64,000 bases of DNA from assembly GCF_028283785.1 (NCBI RefSeq), contig NZ_JAPWKB010000019.1, forward strand, positions 454,001 through 518,000, in the 5' to 3' direction. The notes under the pieces were generated by a model. It had not been told where the DNA came from. It was given only the letters and a program-made list of their open reading frames with translations, and made no database searches. Positions 26,085 through 35,125 of the stretch are shown here, one piece after another (the stretch's first letter is position 1; each line of letters starts with the position of its first letter). Both the position numbers and the translations under genes were made by a program. The DNA comes from Paraburkholderia sp. GTDB lineage: Bacteria > Pseudomonadota > Gammaproteobacteria > Burkholderiales > Burkholderiaceae.

Positions 26085-29048
26085 TCACTTTCCGGACGTG
26101 GTCGCGAGTTCGCGCTTCTTCAGATGCTCGAGCTGCTCCGCGTTGAATTGTGAGTAGTCTTGCTGCCATTGCGACGGTTGCTCGACCGGCATCACCTGAA
26201 CCGCCGTCACCTTGTATTCCGGACAGTTGGTGGCCCAGTCGGAGCTGTCCGTGGTGATCACGTTCGCACCGGATTCGGGGAAGTGGAACGTCGTATAGAC
26301 GACGCCCGGCTGCATCCGCTCGCTGATCTTCGCGCGCAACACGGTTTGTCCCGCGCGCGATTCGATGCCCACCCAGTCGTCCATATTGATGCCGCGTTCC
26401 TCGGCGTCGTGCGGATGGATCTCCAGACGATCCTCGTCGTGCCAGCGCGAGTTTTCGGTTCGACGCGTCTGCGCCCCGACGTTGTACTGCGACAGGATGC
26501 GGCCCGTCGTCAGCAGCAGCGGATATTTGCGCGTGACCTTTTCCGGCGACGCAATGAACTTCGTGATCACGAACTTGCCCTTGCCCCGCACGAAACCGTC
26601 GATATGCATGGTCGGCGTGCCTTCTGGCGCAGCGTCGTTGCACGGCCACTGGATGCTGCCCAACCGGTCGAGCTTCGCGTACGACACACCGTGGAAGCTC
26701 GGCGTCAGTCGCGCGATTTCGTCCATGATCTGCGACGGATGCGTGTAGTCCATCTCGTAACCGAGCGCGCCCGACAGCAGCATCGTCACCTGCCAGTCGG
26801 CATAGCCCGGCACCGGCGGCATCACCTTGCGCACGCGCGAAATGCGGCGCTCGGCATTCGTGAACGTGCCGTCCTTTTCGAGGAAGGTCGTGCCCGGCAG
26901 CAGCACGTGTGCGTACTTGGCGGTTTCGTTCAGGAAAATATCCTGCACGACGATACATTCCATCGCCGACAACGCCGCTGCGACGTGATGCGTATTCGGG
27001 TCCGACTGAACGATGTCCTCGCCCTGGCAATATAGACCCATGAAGGTGCCGTGCGTGGCCGCGTCGAACATGTTCGGAATGCGCAAGCCCGGCTCCGGTT
27101 GCAGCGTGACGTTCCATGCCTCTTCGAACAGCGCACGCGTCGTCGCGTCGCTGACGTGCCGGTAACCCGGCAGTTCGTGCGGGAACGAGCCCATGTCGCA
27201 CGAGCCTTGCACGTTGTTCTGGCCGCGCAACGGATTCACGCCGACGCCTTCGCGGCCGACGTTGCCGGTCGCCATCGCCAGATTCGCGATACCCATCACG
27301 GTGGTCGAACCTTGCGCGTGCTCGGTGACGCCGAGGCCGTAGTAGATCGCGGCGTTGCCGCCGGTGGCGAACAGACGCGCGGCTTCGCGGACCGTTTCGG
27401 CGGGAACGCCGGTCATGTTCGCGGTGGCTTCGGGCGCGTTTTCCGGCAGCGCCACGAAGTCGCGCCATTGTTCGAATGCGCGTGCTTCACAACGTTCGTC
27501 GATGAAATCCTGCTGCAGCAAGCCTTCGGTGACGATCACGTGCGCGAGTGCGTTGACCATCGCGACGTTGGTGCCGGGGCGCAGTTGCAGATGATGCGAG
27601 GCCTTCACGTGCGCGGTATCGACGATGTCGATCTTGCGCGGATCGACGACGATCAGCTTGGCGCCCTGACGGACGCGACGCTTCAGACGCGAGCCGAACA
27701 CCGGATGGCCGTCGGTCGGATTCGCGCCGATCACCATGATCACGTCGCTCTTGTCGACCGACGCAAAGGTCTGCGTACCCGCCGATTCGCCAAGCGTCGT
27801 CTTCAATCCGTAGCCGGTCGGCGAGTGGCACACGCGTGCGCAGGTATCGACGTTGTTGTTGCCGAACGCGGCGCGCACCAGCTTTTGCACGAGATAGGTT
27901 TCCTCGTTCGTGCAACGCGACGACGTAATGCCGCCGATCGAATCGCGGCCGTGCTTCGCCTGGATCCGGCGGAATTCCGACGCCGCATACGAGATCGCTT
28001 CTTCCCAGCTCACTTCTTTCCACGGGTCGGTGATCTTCGCGCGGATCATCGGCTTCGTGATGCGATCCTTGTGGGTCGCGTAGCCCCATGCAAAACGGCC
28101 TTTCACGCAGGCGTGGCCTTCGTTGGCCTGACCGTTCTTGTACGGCACCATCCGCACGACCTCGTTGCCCTTCATTTCCGCCTTGAACGCGCAGCCGACG
28201 CCGCAATACGCGCAGGTGGTGACCTTCGAATGTTCGGGCTGACCGAGCATCACGACGGTCTTTTCCTGCAGCGTGGCCGTCGGGCAAGCCGCGACGCATG
28301 CGCCGCACGACACGCATTCCGATTCCATGAACGGCACGTTCTCGCTCGCGGCGACGCGCGACTCGAAGCCGCGACCGGTGATCGTCAGCGCGAACGTTCC
28401 TTGGGTTTCTTCGCACGCGCGCACGCAGCGGTTGCAGACGATGCACTTCGACGCGTCGTACGTGAAATACGGATTCGATTCGTCCTTCTTGTCCTTCAGG
28501 TGATTCTTGCCGTCGAAGCCGTAACGCACTTCACGCAAGCCGGTCACGCCCGCCATATCCTGCAGTTCGCAGTCGCCGTTGGCGGGACAGGTCAGGCAGT
28601 CGAGCGGGTGATCGGAGATATACAGCTCCATCACGTTGCGCCGCAGCGATTGCAGCTTGTCGCTTTGCGTGCGGACTTTCATGCCCGCTTCGACGGGCGT
28701 CGTGCACGACGCCGGATAACCGCGCCGGCCTTCGATCTCGACCAGACACAGACGGCACGAACCGAACGGTTCGAGCGAATCGGTCGCGCACAGCTTCGGC
28801 ACGTTGACGCCGGCTTCGATCGCCGCGCGCATCACCGACGTGCCGGCCGGCACCGTGACCGCCTGACCGTCGATGTCGAGCGTGACGTCGATGTCGGCGT
28901 GACGCAGCGGCGTGCCGTAATCGGTGTCGTCGAACGGATCGAAACGCTTGCGGCTTTGCGTCGGATCCTGCGATTGACGCGCCTGCGACTTGCACGCGCA
29001 ATTGCCCGAGCCGCAGCCGCCGGAAGAAGGATTCATTGCATCTGACAT
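26085..29048 (-). CDS. fdsA: NAD-dependent formate dehydrogenase alpha subunit (Mo-bis-MGD)
   Basis: A 987-residue catalytic subunit that oxidises formate to CO2. From the N-terminus: a Cys-rich tail (GCGSGNCAC), a [2Fe-2S] domain (FGSCRLCLVEIEG), a NuoG-type [4Fe-4S] site (DHPLDCLTCPANGDC), a double [4Fe-4S] ferredoxin segment (CIVCNRCVRACEE, CVSCGACVAACPT), then the molybdopterin oxidoreductase domain opening with CAYCGVGC and carrying VCHSPTGYGLKTTLG at the likely active-site Cys. The ATG at 29048 is chosen; the open frame upstream overlaps fdsB. Electrons pass to FdsB and NAD+. Confidence 0.96.
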   Translation of the reverse strand: MSDAMNPSSGGCGSGNCACKSQARQSQDPTQSRKRFDPFDDTDYGTPLRHADIDVTLDIDGQAVTVPAGTSVMRAAIEAGVNVPKLCATDSLEPFGSCRLCLVEIEGRRGYPASCTTPVEAGMKVRTQSDKLQSLRRNVMELYISDHPLDCLTCPANGDCELQDMAGVTGLREVRYGFDGKNHLKDKKDESNPYFTYDASKCIVCNRCVRACEETQGTFALTITGRGFESRVAASENVPFMESECVSCGACVAACPTATLQEKTVVMLGQPEHSKVTTCAYCGVGCAFKAEMKGNEVVRMVPYKNGQANEGHACVKGRFAWGYATHKDRITKPMIRAKITDPWKEVSWEEAISYAASEFRRIQAKHGRDSIGGITSSRCTNEETYLVQKLVRAAFGNNNVDTCARVCHSPTGYGLKTTLGESAGTQTFASVDKSDVIMVIGANPTDGHPVFGSRLKRRVRQGAKLIVVDPRKIDIVDTAHVKASHHLQLRPGTNVAMVNALAHVIVTEGLLQQDFIDERCEARAFEQWRDFVALPENAPEATANMTGVPAETVREAARLFATGGNAAIYYGLGVTEHAQGSTTVMGIANLAMATGNVGREGVGVNPLRGQNNVQGSCDMGSFPHELPGYRHVSDATTRALFEEAWNVTLQPEPGLRIPNMFDAATHGTFMGLYCQGEDIVQSDPNTHHVAAALSAMECIVVQDIFLNETAKYAHVLLPGTTFLEKDGTFTNAERRISRVRKVMPPVPGYADWQVTMLLSGALGYEMDYTHPSQIMDEIARLTPSFHGVSYAKLDRLGSIQWPCNDAAPEGTPTMHIDGFVRGKGKFVITKFIASPEKVTRKYPLLLTTGRILSQYNVGAQTRRTENSRWHDEDRLEIHPHDAEERGINMDDWVGIESRAGQTVLRAKISERMQPGVVYTTFHFPESGANVITTDSSDWATNCPEYKVTAVQVMPVEQPSQWQQDYSQFNAEQLEHLKKRELATTSGK

Positions 29049-29062
29049 GATGTGTGGCTCCG

Positions 29063-30622
29063 TCACGCGGCCGCTTGCGGCTGCACGGTTTCGAGACCGA
29101 AGTCTTCGGGAAAATGGTCGAGCGCGGACATCACCGGGAACGGCGTCATGCCGCCCATCGCGCACAGGGATCCGGACACCATCGTGTCGCAGAGATCGCG
29201 CAGCAGTTGCACCTGACGCGTCGACGTATCGCCGTTGCGGATGCGCTGGATCACTTCGACGCCGCGCGTCGAGCCGATCCGGCAGGGTGTGCATTTGCCG
29301 CACGATTCGAGCGCGCAGAAGTGCATTGCGTATTGCGCGAGGTCGGCGAGATTCGACGTGTCGTCATGCACGACCAGGCCGCCATGCCCGACCACCGCGC
29401 CCACCTTCGCATACGCTTCGTAATCCATCGGAATGTCCCACTGACTTTCCGGCAGATACGTGCCGAGCGGGCCGCCGACCTGCACGGCACGCGCCGGACG
29501 GCCGCTTGCCGTGCCGCCGCCGTAGTCGTACAGCAGTTCGCGCAGCGTCACGCCGAACGCGAGTTCGACGAGGCCGCCGAACTTGATATTGCCGGCGAGC
29601 TGGAACGGCAAGGTGCCGCGCGAGCGTCCCATCCCGAAGTCTTTGTAGAACGCGGCGCCCTTCGCGAAGATGATCGGCACCGTGGCGAGCGTGATCACGT
29701 TATTGATCACGGTAGGCTGGCCGAACAGACCGACCAGCGCCGGAACCGGCGGCTTCGCGCGGACGATGCCGCGTTTGCCTTCAAGCGATTCGAGCAGCGC
29801 GGTTTCCTCGCCGCAGACATACGCGCCCGCCCCCTTGGCCACGAACAGCTCGAAGCGATGCGCGGAACCGAGCACGCTGTCGCCGAGCCAGCCGGCGGCG
29901 CGTGCGTTCTCGATCGCGGCTTCGAGCATCGTGATCGCATGCGGATATTCGCTGCGCACGTAGATATGGCCGATCGTCGCGCCCGTCACGATGCCCGCGA
30001 TGATCATCCCTTCGATCAGCACGTACGGATCGCTTTCCATCACGAGGCGATCGGAGAACGTGCCGGAATCGCCTTCGTCCGCATTGCAGACGATGTACTT
30101 CTGTTGCGCGACCGCGCCGCGCACGGTCTTCCATTTGATCCCGGCCGGGAATGCCGCGCCGCCGCGTCCGCGCAAACCGGATTCGATCAATGCCGCGCAG
30201 GCCGCGTCGCCGTCGGTGTTGAGCGCCATGTAGAGGCCGCGCAAACCGTCGTTCGCGATGTAGTCCTTGATCGACAGCGGATCGGTGATGCCGATTCGCG
30301 CGAAGGTCAGACGCTGCTGTTTCTTCAGATACGGAATCTCGTCGACGATGCCGACGTGGCTCGGATGCGAAGCGTTGCCGTCGAGAAAGCCTGCGTCGAA
30401 CAGCGCGGCGACATCCGTATCTTCGACATTCGAATAACCGACGCGACCGTTCGCGGTCGCCACTTCGACCAGCGGTTCGAGCCACAGCAAACCGCGCGAG
30501 CCGTTGCGCACGATCTCGACTTCCAGACCACGGCGTGCCGCTTCGCGTTCGACCGCTTCGGCGAGTGCATCCGCGCCGAGCGCGAGCGCCGATGAATCGC
30601 GGGGAATATAGAGTCGCGTCAT
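29063..30622 (-). CDS. fdsB: Formate dehydrogenase beta subunit (FMN/NADH, NuoF-like)
   Basis: A 519-residue diaphorase subunit. An N-terminal thioredoxin-like domain (about 1-90) is followed by the NuoF-type FMN/NADH domain (GLRGRGGAAFPAGIKW, CNADEGDSGTFSDR, AGAYVCGEETALLESLEG) and a C-terminal [4Fe-4S] motif (CGKCTPCRIGSTRG). It reduces NAD+. The ATG at 30622 has the strong ribosome-binding site GGAGGTGA and overlaps the fdsG stop by 4 bases. Confidence 0.96.
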   Translation of the reverse strand: MTRLYIPRDSSALALGADALAEAVEREAARRGLEVEIVRNGSRGLLWLEPLVEVATANGRVGYSNVEDTDVAALFDAGFLDGNASHPSHVGIVDEIPYLKKQQRLTFARIGITDPLSIKDYIANDGLRGLYMALNTDGDAACAALIESGLRGRGGAAFPAGIKWKTVRGAVAQQKYIVCNADEGDSGTFSDRLVMESDPYVLIEGMIIAGIVTGATIGHIYVRSEYPHAITMLEAAIENARAAGWLGDSVLGSAHRFELFVAKGAGAYVCGEETALLESLEGKRGIVRAKPPVPALVGLFGQPTVINNVITLATVPIIFAKGAAFYKDFGMGRSRGTLPFQLAGNIKFGGLVELAFGVTLRELLYDYGGGTASGRPARAVQVGGPLGTYLPESQWDIPMDYEAYAKVGAVVGHGGLVVHDDTSNLADLAQYAMHFCALESCGKCTPCRIGSTRGVEVIQRIRNGDTSTRQVQLLRDLCDTMVSGSLCAMGGMTPFPVMSALDHFPEDFGLETVQPQAAA

Positions 30623-31146
30623 GCCGTCACCTCCACGCATTTGAGCGCGGCGGCGAGCAGCGCATCGAACTTCACCGGCGTGACTTTGGCGTGCAGCGTG
30701 CCGTTGATCGTCATCGCGGGTGACAGCGCGCACTGGCCGAGACAGAACACCGATTGCAACTCGACGGCGTCGTCGTGCGTGGCAGCGTGCGCGTGATCCT
30801 GCACATGCGCCTGGGCGTGCGGATGGGCGGCATCGAAGCGGCAACCGGTGCGCGCCTCGATATGTTGCGCGAGTGCTTCGGTGCCCATGCTGCGGCAGGC
30901 CTCCGCGCGGCACAGCTGCACCGTGACGGGCGCAGCCGGTTCGGTACGAAAGTGGTGATAGTAGGTGATGACCCCGTGGACTTCCGCGCGCGACAGATTC
31001 ATCGTCTTCGCGAGCGGCGCGACCGTGCCGGGCGGAACGTAGCCGAGTTCATCCTGAATGCCGTGCAACACGGCAAGCAGCGACCGGCCAGGTTGTGCAT
31101 GACGCTCGACCAGCGCGGCCGGTTCGAGGCGGTTTGTCTCTTCCAC
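30619..31146 (-). CDS. fdsG: Formate dehydrogenase gamma subunit (NuoE-like) with His-rich insert
   Basis: A 175-residue [2Fe-2S] subunit of the NuoE type. Cluster ligands appear as LCRAEACRSMG and VFCLGQCALSP. Between the two Cys pairs lies an unusual His/Ala-rich stretch (about residues 107-125, PHAQAHVQDHAHAATH) that I do not expect in typical FdsG. It starts with GTG, preceded by a perfect AAGGAGG. First gene of the operon fdsG-fdsB-fdsA-fdsD. The fdsC (fdhD-like) gene found between fdsA and fdsD in Cupriavidus is absent here. Confidence 0.94.
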   Translation of the reverse strand: MEETNRLEPAALVERHAQPGRSLLAVLHGIQDELGYVPPGTVAPLAKTMNLSRAEVHGVITYYHHFRTEPAAPVTVQLCRAEACRSMGTEALAQHIEARTGCRFDAAHPHAQAHVQDHAHAATHDDAVELQSVFCLGQCALSPAMTINGTLHAKVTPVKFDALLAAALKCVEVTA

Positions 31147-31172
31147 AGTGGGGCCTCCTTCGAAGTCCGAAT

Positions 31173-31200
31173 ATGCACTTGTTATTCATAAAGTGCGCAT
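31173..31200. promoter_or_regulatory. Inverted repeat between fdsG and its divergent regulator
   Basis: A 6-bp inverted repeat GCACTT (31175-31180) / AAGTGC (31191-31196) in an AT-rich patch of the 134-bp divergent intergenic region, about 30 bp upstream of the fdsG start. Candidate binding site for the product of the gene at 31281. Confidence 0.35.
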
Positions 31201-31280
31201 CTATGCTTCGTTTGTTTGATTTGATATCCGAACGATAGGCGGCACGTCAGCCGCGTGCAATAGGAAATAACAGCACATAT

Positions 31281-32360
31281 ATGATCAGGATTGGATGCCA
31301 TGCGAGGCTGATCGTGGAGGGGGAAGACGGCCGGGAGGTAAGCCTGACGGACGTTGTGCCGTTACTCTCGCTCGTCGACGAATCCGGCAGCATCGCGCAG
31401 GCGGCGATGCTTAAGGGTTTGTCCTACCGCCACGCGTGGGGTTTGCTGCGCAGCGTCGAAGAACGCCTGGGCGGTGCGCTGATCGACAAAGAACGCGGAC
31501 GCGGATCGGTGCTGTCGGATCTCGGGCAAGCGGTATTGCGTGCGCATCGTCTGTGCGGCGAGCGGCTCGACGGCAACATGCAGGCGCTGGCAAGCGAAGT
31601 GGCGAGCGACCTGAACCGATGGCTCACACCACCCGCCGACGACGTGCGGATTCACGCGTCGCATGGTTACGCGGTGGCGGCGCTGGTGACGTCGCTGGTA
31701 GCCGATGAAGTGCCGGTGGATATCAAGTATCGCGACAGCGCGGAAGCGGTGACGGCACTCGCGCGCGGTGAGTGCGATCTGGCCGGTTTTCATGTGCCGC
31801 GCGGCGCGTTTCGCGCGGTGTGCGCGGACGCTTACCGTCGCTGGCTCGATCCGCAACGTCATGTGCTCGTGCATCTGACGCGGCGCAAGCAGGGGCTGTT
31901 TCTCGCGAAGGGCAACCCGAAGCGGATCGCCGGATTGCGCGACCTCGCGCGCGACGACATTCGCTTCGTCAACCGCCAACCGGGATCGGGCACGCGGATG
32001 TTGCTCGACCTCGCGCTGCGCGAGATCGGTATCGACCCGGATCGCGTCAACGGGTATTCGTCCACCGAACTCACGCATTCGGCGATTGCCGCGTTCGTCG
32101 CAAGCGGAATGGCGGACGTGGGTTTCGGCGTCGAACCGGCTGCGCATCACTTCGGTCTCGACTTCATACCGGTCGTGGAAGAGGACTATTTCTTCGCATG
32201 CGATCGCGCGCGACTCGAACGTGTGCCGCTGACCACAGTGCTGGCATTGCTGCGCAGCAATGCGTATCGCGAAGGCGTGGATCGGCTCGACGGCTACGAT
32301 CCGCGCGACTGCGGCAAGCTGTTCGACCTCGACGAAGGTCTGGCCGCGACGGCGGACTAG
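31281..32360 (+). CDS. ModE-type HTH regulator with substrate-binding domain, probable formate dehydrogenase regulator
   Basis: A 359-residue regulator. The N-terminal ~100 residues form a ModE-like winged helix (LLSLVDESGSIAQAAMLKGLSYRHAWGLL). Residues ~110-340 form a type-2 periplasmic-binding-like domain (FVNRQPGSGTRMLLDLALRE, FVASGMADVGFGVEPAA), as found in molybdate- or tungstate-sensing regulators. It is transcribed divergently from the fds operon, the position of fdsR in Cupriavidus-type formate dehydrogenase loci. It probably senses formate or oxyanions to control fds. No clear Shine-Dalgarno sequence. Confidence 0.88.
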   Translation: MIRIGCHARLIVEGEDGREVSLTDVVPLLSLVDESGSIAQAAMLKGLSYRHAWGLLRSVEERLGGALIDKERGRGSVLSDLGQAVLRAHRLCGERLDGNMQALASEVASDLNRWLTPPADDVRIHASHGYAVAALVTSLVADEVPVDIKYRDSAEAVTALARGECDLAGFHVPRGAFRAVCADAYRRWLDPQRHVLVHLTRRKQGLFLAKGNPKRIAGLRDLARDDIRFVNRQPGSGTRMLLDLALREIGIDPDRVNGYSSTELTHSAIAAFVASGMADVGFGVEPAAHHFGLDFIPVVEEDYFFACDRARLERVPLTTVLALLRSNAYREGVDRLDGYDPRDCGKLFDLDEGLAATAD

Positions 32361-32548
32361 CAGGGTCTGGTTTTCGGCTGGGGCGCGGGGTTGGACGGCG
32401 CGCTATACCCCGGCTCGACCCGTAAGCCACCGTAACACGTTGGACGTGTGTTGCAATGCGTCGCGCCGCGGTTTGCGATACTCTCTAGCCTTCCGTTTGA
32501 CCGTCCGGTTTTCGCCTTAACTGCGCACAGCCCGCGCCCCCGATCGAC

Positions 32549-32803
32549 ATGAAATATCTGGTTCACGCATGTACTGCCGCCGCGTTGCTCGCGACGATGC
32601 CCGCCGCTTTTGCACAAAACTCGCCGGGCGTGCCGGGCGGCATTCTGCAAGATCAATTCCGTCTTGCCGAGCATCCCCAAATGCCGTTCGCGGCGTCCGC
32701 GCCGTCGAACAAATATCAGTCCGACAAAAAATCGCAGATGCGCAAGCGCGGCGACAACGGCGATCCGAACGGCTGCAACCTGCAATGCCCGCAAGATAAC
32801 TAA
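32549..32803 (+). CDS. Small exported hypothetical protein
   Basis: An 84-residue protein with a clear signal peptide (MKYLVHACTAAALLATMPAAFA, cleavage before QNSP). The mature part of about 62 residues is polar and contains two Cys near the C-terminus (GCNLQCPQDN) that could form a disulfide. No family recognised. A 17-bp-stem hairpin follows. Confidence 0.65.
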   Translation: MKYLVHACTAAALLATMPAAFAQNSPGVPGGILQDQFRLAEHPQMPFAASAPSNKYQSDKKSQMRKRGDNGDPNGCNLQCPQDN

Positions 32804-32836
32804 GACTGTCCCGCTGGTTTGACGCACGCGCTGGTC

Positions 32837-32873
32837 CACGCGCCGCTTTTGCCTCAGGCAAAAGCGGCGCGTG
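32837..32873. terminator. Long hairpin between convergent genes
   Basis: Perfect 17-bp stem (CACGCGCCGCTTTTGCC and its complement) with a 3-nt loop, between the convergent genes ending at 32803 and 32917. There is no T run on either side, so intrinsic termination may be weak. Confidence 0.6.
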
Positions 32874-32916
32874 TCGTTATGGGTGCCGTCGCGCGGTGAT
32901 CGGGTTCACGTAGCGC

Positions 32917-33285
32917 TTATGGTTTCGCCGTGTGCCACATGTCCTTGAAGCCGTCGCCGCTGGTTTGACCCGGCTGCGTATCCGATTTGTAGCGATACAG
33001 CGGATGACCCTTGTACGCCCATTGCTGTTTGCCGTCGGCGGTGGGGACCATGCTCCAGTCGCCCGACGCTTTGTCGCCCGGGCCGGCCAGCGCGGCGGGC
33101 CAGTAAGTCATGCAGCCACCCGTGCAGGCGCTGGCGCCCGGCGTGGTGTCTTTGTCGAAGGTGTAGAGCGTCATGCCGTCCGCGGTGACGAATCGTCCGT
33201 CCATGGCCTTCGGCGGATCGGCGAGCGCGCTGTGCTGGAATGTCAGCAGCGTGAGCGTGGAGAGGCAGAGGAGAGTCTTGCGCAT
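32917..33285 (-). CDS. Secreted COG4315-type protein (repeat family with Tyr/Trp-Asp motif)
   Basis: A 122-residue protein with a signal peptide (cleavage near SALA-DPP) and the two-part domain of COG4315 'predicted lipoprotein' proteins: GMTLYTFDKDTTPGASACTGGCMTYWPA, which has the Cys pair and the YxxDxD-like motif, then QWAYKGHPLYRYKSDTQPG. There is no lipobox Cys at the cleavage site, so it should be soluble periplasmic. Family function is unclear. Confidence 0.8.
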   Translation of the reverse strand: MRKTLLCLSTLTLLTFQHSALADPPKAMDGRFVTADGMTLYTFDKDTTPGASACTGGCMTYWPAALAGPGDKASGDWSMVPTADGKQQWAYKGHPLYRYKSDTQPGQTSGDGFKDMWHTAKP

Positions 33286-33888
33286 GGTGCGGGCTCCTGG
33301 TAGACAGCGTTCGGTTTAGGTTGGGCAGCGCGGGCAATCCGTGCGCCGCCGTTGCGCGTGCCGAGTCTAAACGGTCAGTTTCCTCGCTTTATTCCCTTCC
33401 AGGCTGTGCGGGAGAACCCGAATCACCGGCGACTGTCCGGTTTCTGGTTCGCGCGCGTTTTATTCGATCGGTTTAATCCTTTTCTAATTGGCTTCGTGAA
33501 TTTTCGTATTGCGCGATGGATTAATCCTGGCTCTGTGAAAGAGAGCATTACCTGAGTATTTTATATGGCTGATTCGACGATCGGTTCATTTACTTGTGTG
33601 AGATAAAGCTCGCCAGCCGACGTTTTGTACGTGAAAGACGGTCGGCGCTCGCCAGCCTGCGAATGCCCGTCATGTCATTAATTTGTAAGGTATTTATCTT
33701 ATTCGAATGTCTGATTAATTCGAGAGGGGCGCGTTGTAACCGCGTGGGTTGGTTAAATAAGACGGGTTGTAAAATAAAGCAAAAATTTTCGTACCAAAAA
33801 AACCCGCTGATAAGATCCGCTTCGCTTCACGATACAAGCAGTTTTCTCGTGGGCTAACTTTATTTCTTAATTCAAAAAGGTAATTGAA
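33286..33888. other. 603-bp AT-rich region upstream of the peptide cluster, no gene seen
   Basis: From about 33440 the base composition drops markedly below the surroundings, with A/T runs (for example 33770-33805). Short open frames lack ribosome-binding sites and family features. It likely contains the promoter and regulation of the precursor gene at 33889, and its composition suggests foreign origin. Confidence 0.55.
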
Positions 33889-34005
33889 ATGCAAAAGATC
33901 GATCGCAATGAATTGGCTAAATCCGCTGTCGCAGGCGGCTGCTGCAAGTGCTCGTCGTCGCCGGCACCGGTGAAGGCGGCTGCCGCTCCGGTTGCTCGCG
34001 CGTAA
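33889..34005 (+). CDS. Double-glycine precursor peptide (putative microcin/RiPP)
   Basis: A 38-residue peptide. It begins with a 17-residue leader ending in Gly-Gly (MQKIDRNELAKSAVAGG), which has the hydrophobic -4 residue (Val) and a Glu-Leu pair expected of C39-peptidase leaders, although that pair sits two residues further from GG than usual. The predicted 21-residue core starts Cys-Cys-Lys-Cys-Ser-Ser-Ser-Pro and ends in Ala/Pro/Val-rich sequence with one further Lys and one Arg. AAAAAGG lies 8 bases before the ATG. Its position directly upstream of a C39 ABC exporter, an HlyD adaptor and a TolC-type gene supports secretion of the core. Whether the Cys or Lys residues are modified is unknown. 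Confidence 0.78.
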   Translation: MQKIDRNELAKSAVAGGCCKCSSSPAPVKAAAAPVARA

Positions 34006-34014
34006 TCAGGCGAG

Positions 34015-34052
34015 CGTGCCGGGACGGTCCGTTTATGGGCTGTCCCGGCACG
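34015..34052 (+). terminator. Hairpin between precursor gene and downstream operon
   Basis: Perfect 11-bp stem (CGTGCCGGGAC / GTCCCGGCACG) with a 16-nt loop, 10 bp after the precursor stop. No T run follows, so it more likely stabilises the precursor transcript or partly attenuates transcription, giving more precursor than exporter. Confidence 0.6.
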
Positions 34053-34070
34053 CACTACACGGAGTCGAAC

Positions 34071-35024
34071 ATGCAATCGTGGGCCGTGGCGTCCAGCATG
34101 CTGAAAGCGCTGCGCAACCGGATTGCGTTCGTCAGGCAGCACGTGCAATGCGCGTTGATCGCGCGTATGCCGGCTTCGGCGATCGAACCGTTGTCCACCG
34201 CCGTCTGGCGCATGCGCAGCCTCGTCAATGCCCGTACGCGCTGGCATGGCGCCGCGCGCTGTGAGATCGCGCGGGAGGTGTTGAAGCTCTCCGGGCTCGA
34301 ACCCGGCCGCATCGCGGCGGGCAGCTTGCGCGAAAGTCTGATCGACCGGCGCATCTATTTCGGCCGGCTGTCGCGCGGCAGCGAGACGTGGCCCGATCTG
34401 CGCGATGTCGCCCTGGCACTGGCGGACCGAATCCGGCAACTGCAGGCCACCGCGCCGGGTCGGCCGGTCATCGTGTCGCCGTTTCACTATGTGTCGCAAT
34501 ACGCGAATATTTATGTCATCGACGAGCTGCGGGCGCTGCTCGGGCTCGAGTCGATCGCGGTGGTATCCGGTGTGCCGCGCGATATGTATGGCAACGACCA
34601 CGCGCTGATTCCCGGCGTCAACGTGCTCTACACCTATGGCGACGACGACCGTAACGGTCTCGGCTTGCGGGTGGCGCGCGCGTTGAGACGCACCGGCGTC
34701 GCGGTGCTGTTTGCCGACGTGCCGCCGTTCGCGTTGCACCGTTATCCGATGGAAACGGTGAGCGTGTCGCTGTTCGGTCGCAACGCGCGCATCCATAACG
34801 GCGTGTTCCGGCTGGGCGCACCGTATGACGCACTGCTGTTGCCGTTCTATCTGCGGTTCCAGCGCGGCCGTTTCAGCGCCGAGCTGTTCGAGCCGTTGCC
34901 GCTGGCGCAGCCCGATGCACCGCAACATCTGGCGAACTGCATCGAGGCAGCGGTGACCGACAACTATGCCGACTGGCTGGTCGCCGGACATCCGTCGATG
35001 TACGCGTTCGCACCCGTTCGCTAG
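34071..35024 (+). CDS. Divergent LpxL/LPLAT-fold protein, candidate peptide-tailoring enzyme
   Basis: A 317-residue protein between the precursor and exporter genes. From about residue 125 its sequence follows the layout of LpxL/HtrB-type acyltransferases: RPVIVSPFHYVSQYANIY at the position of the catalytic block, a segment GVAVLFADVPPF like the 'gxxvxxxxDxxp' block, then VSLFGRNARIHNGVFRLG resembling the FFG..a.t..g..rla block. The canonical HX4D/E motif is not clearly present. The ATG at 34071 has GGAG six bases upstream; the open frame upstream overlaps the precursor and is excluded. Acylation or other modification of the peptide is a guess; no named family recognised. Confidence 0.8.
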   Translation: MQSWAVASSMLKALRNRIAFVRQHVQCALIARMPASAIEPLSTAVWRMRSLVNARTRWHGAARCEIAREVLKLSGLEPGRIAAGSLRESLIDRRIYFGRLSRGSETWPDLRDVALALADRIRQLQATAPGRPVIVSPFHYVSQYANIYVIDELRALLGLESIAVVSGVPRDMYGNDHALIPGVNVLYTYGDDDRNGLGLRVARALRRTGVAVLFADVPPFALHRYPMETVSVSLFGRNARIHNGVFRLGAPYDALLLPFYLRFQRGRFSAELFEPLPLAQPDAPQHLANCIEAAVTDNYADWLVAGHPSMYAFAPVR

Positions 35025-35125
35025 CTATTTTTCCCGCGCGCCCGCACACCTCGCCGTGCGGCACGACGTCGGCATCGTCCTGATGCGCCGACCCGATACC
35101 GGCTGGCATCCGGCAGCAAGAAGCT

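Noticed and set aside
33594..33857. 87-codon frame in the AT-rich region before the precursor gene
   Set aside because: No ribosome-binding site, no family features, and composition typical of a promoter region.
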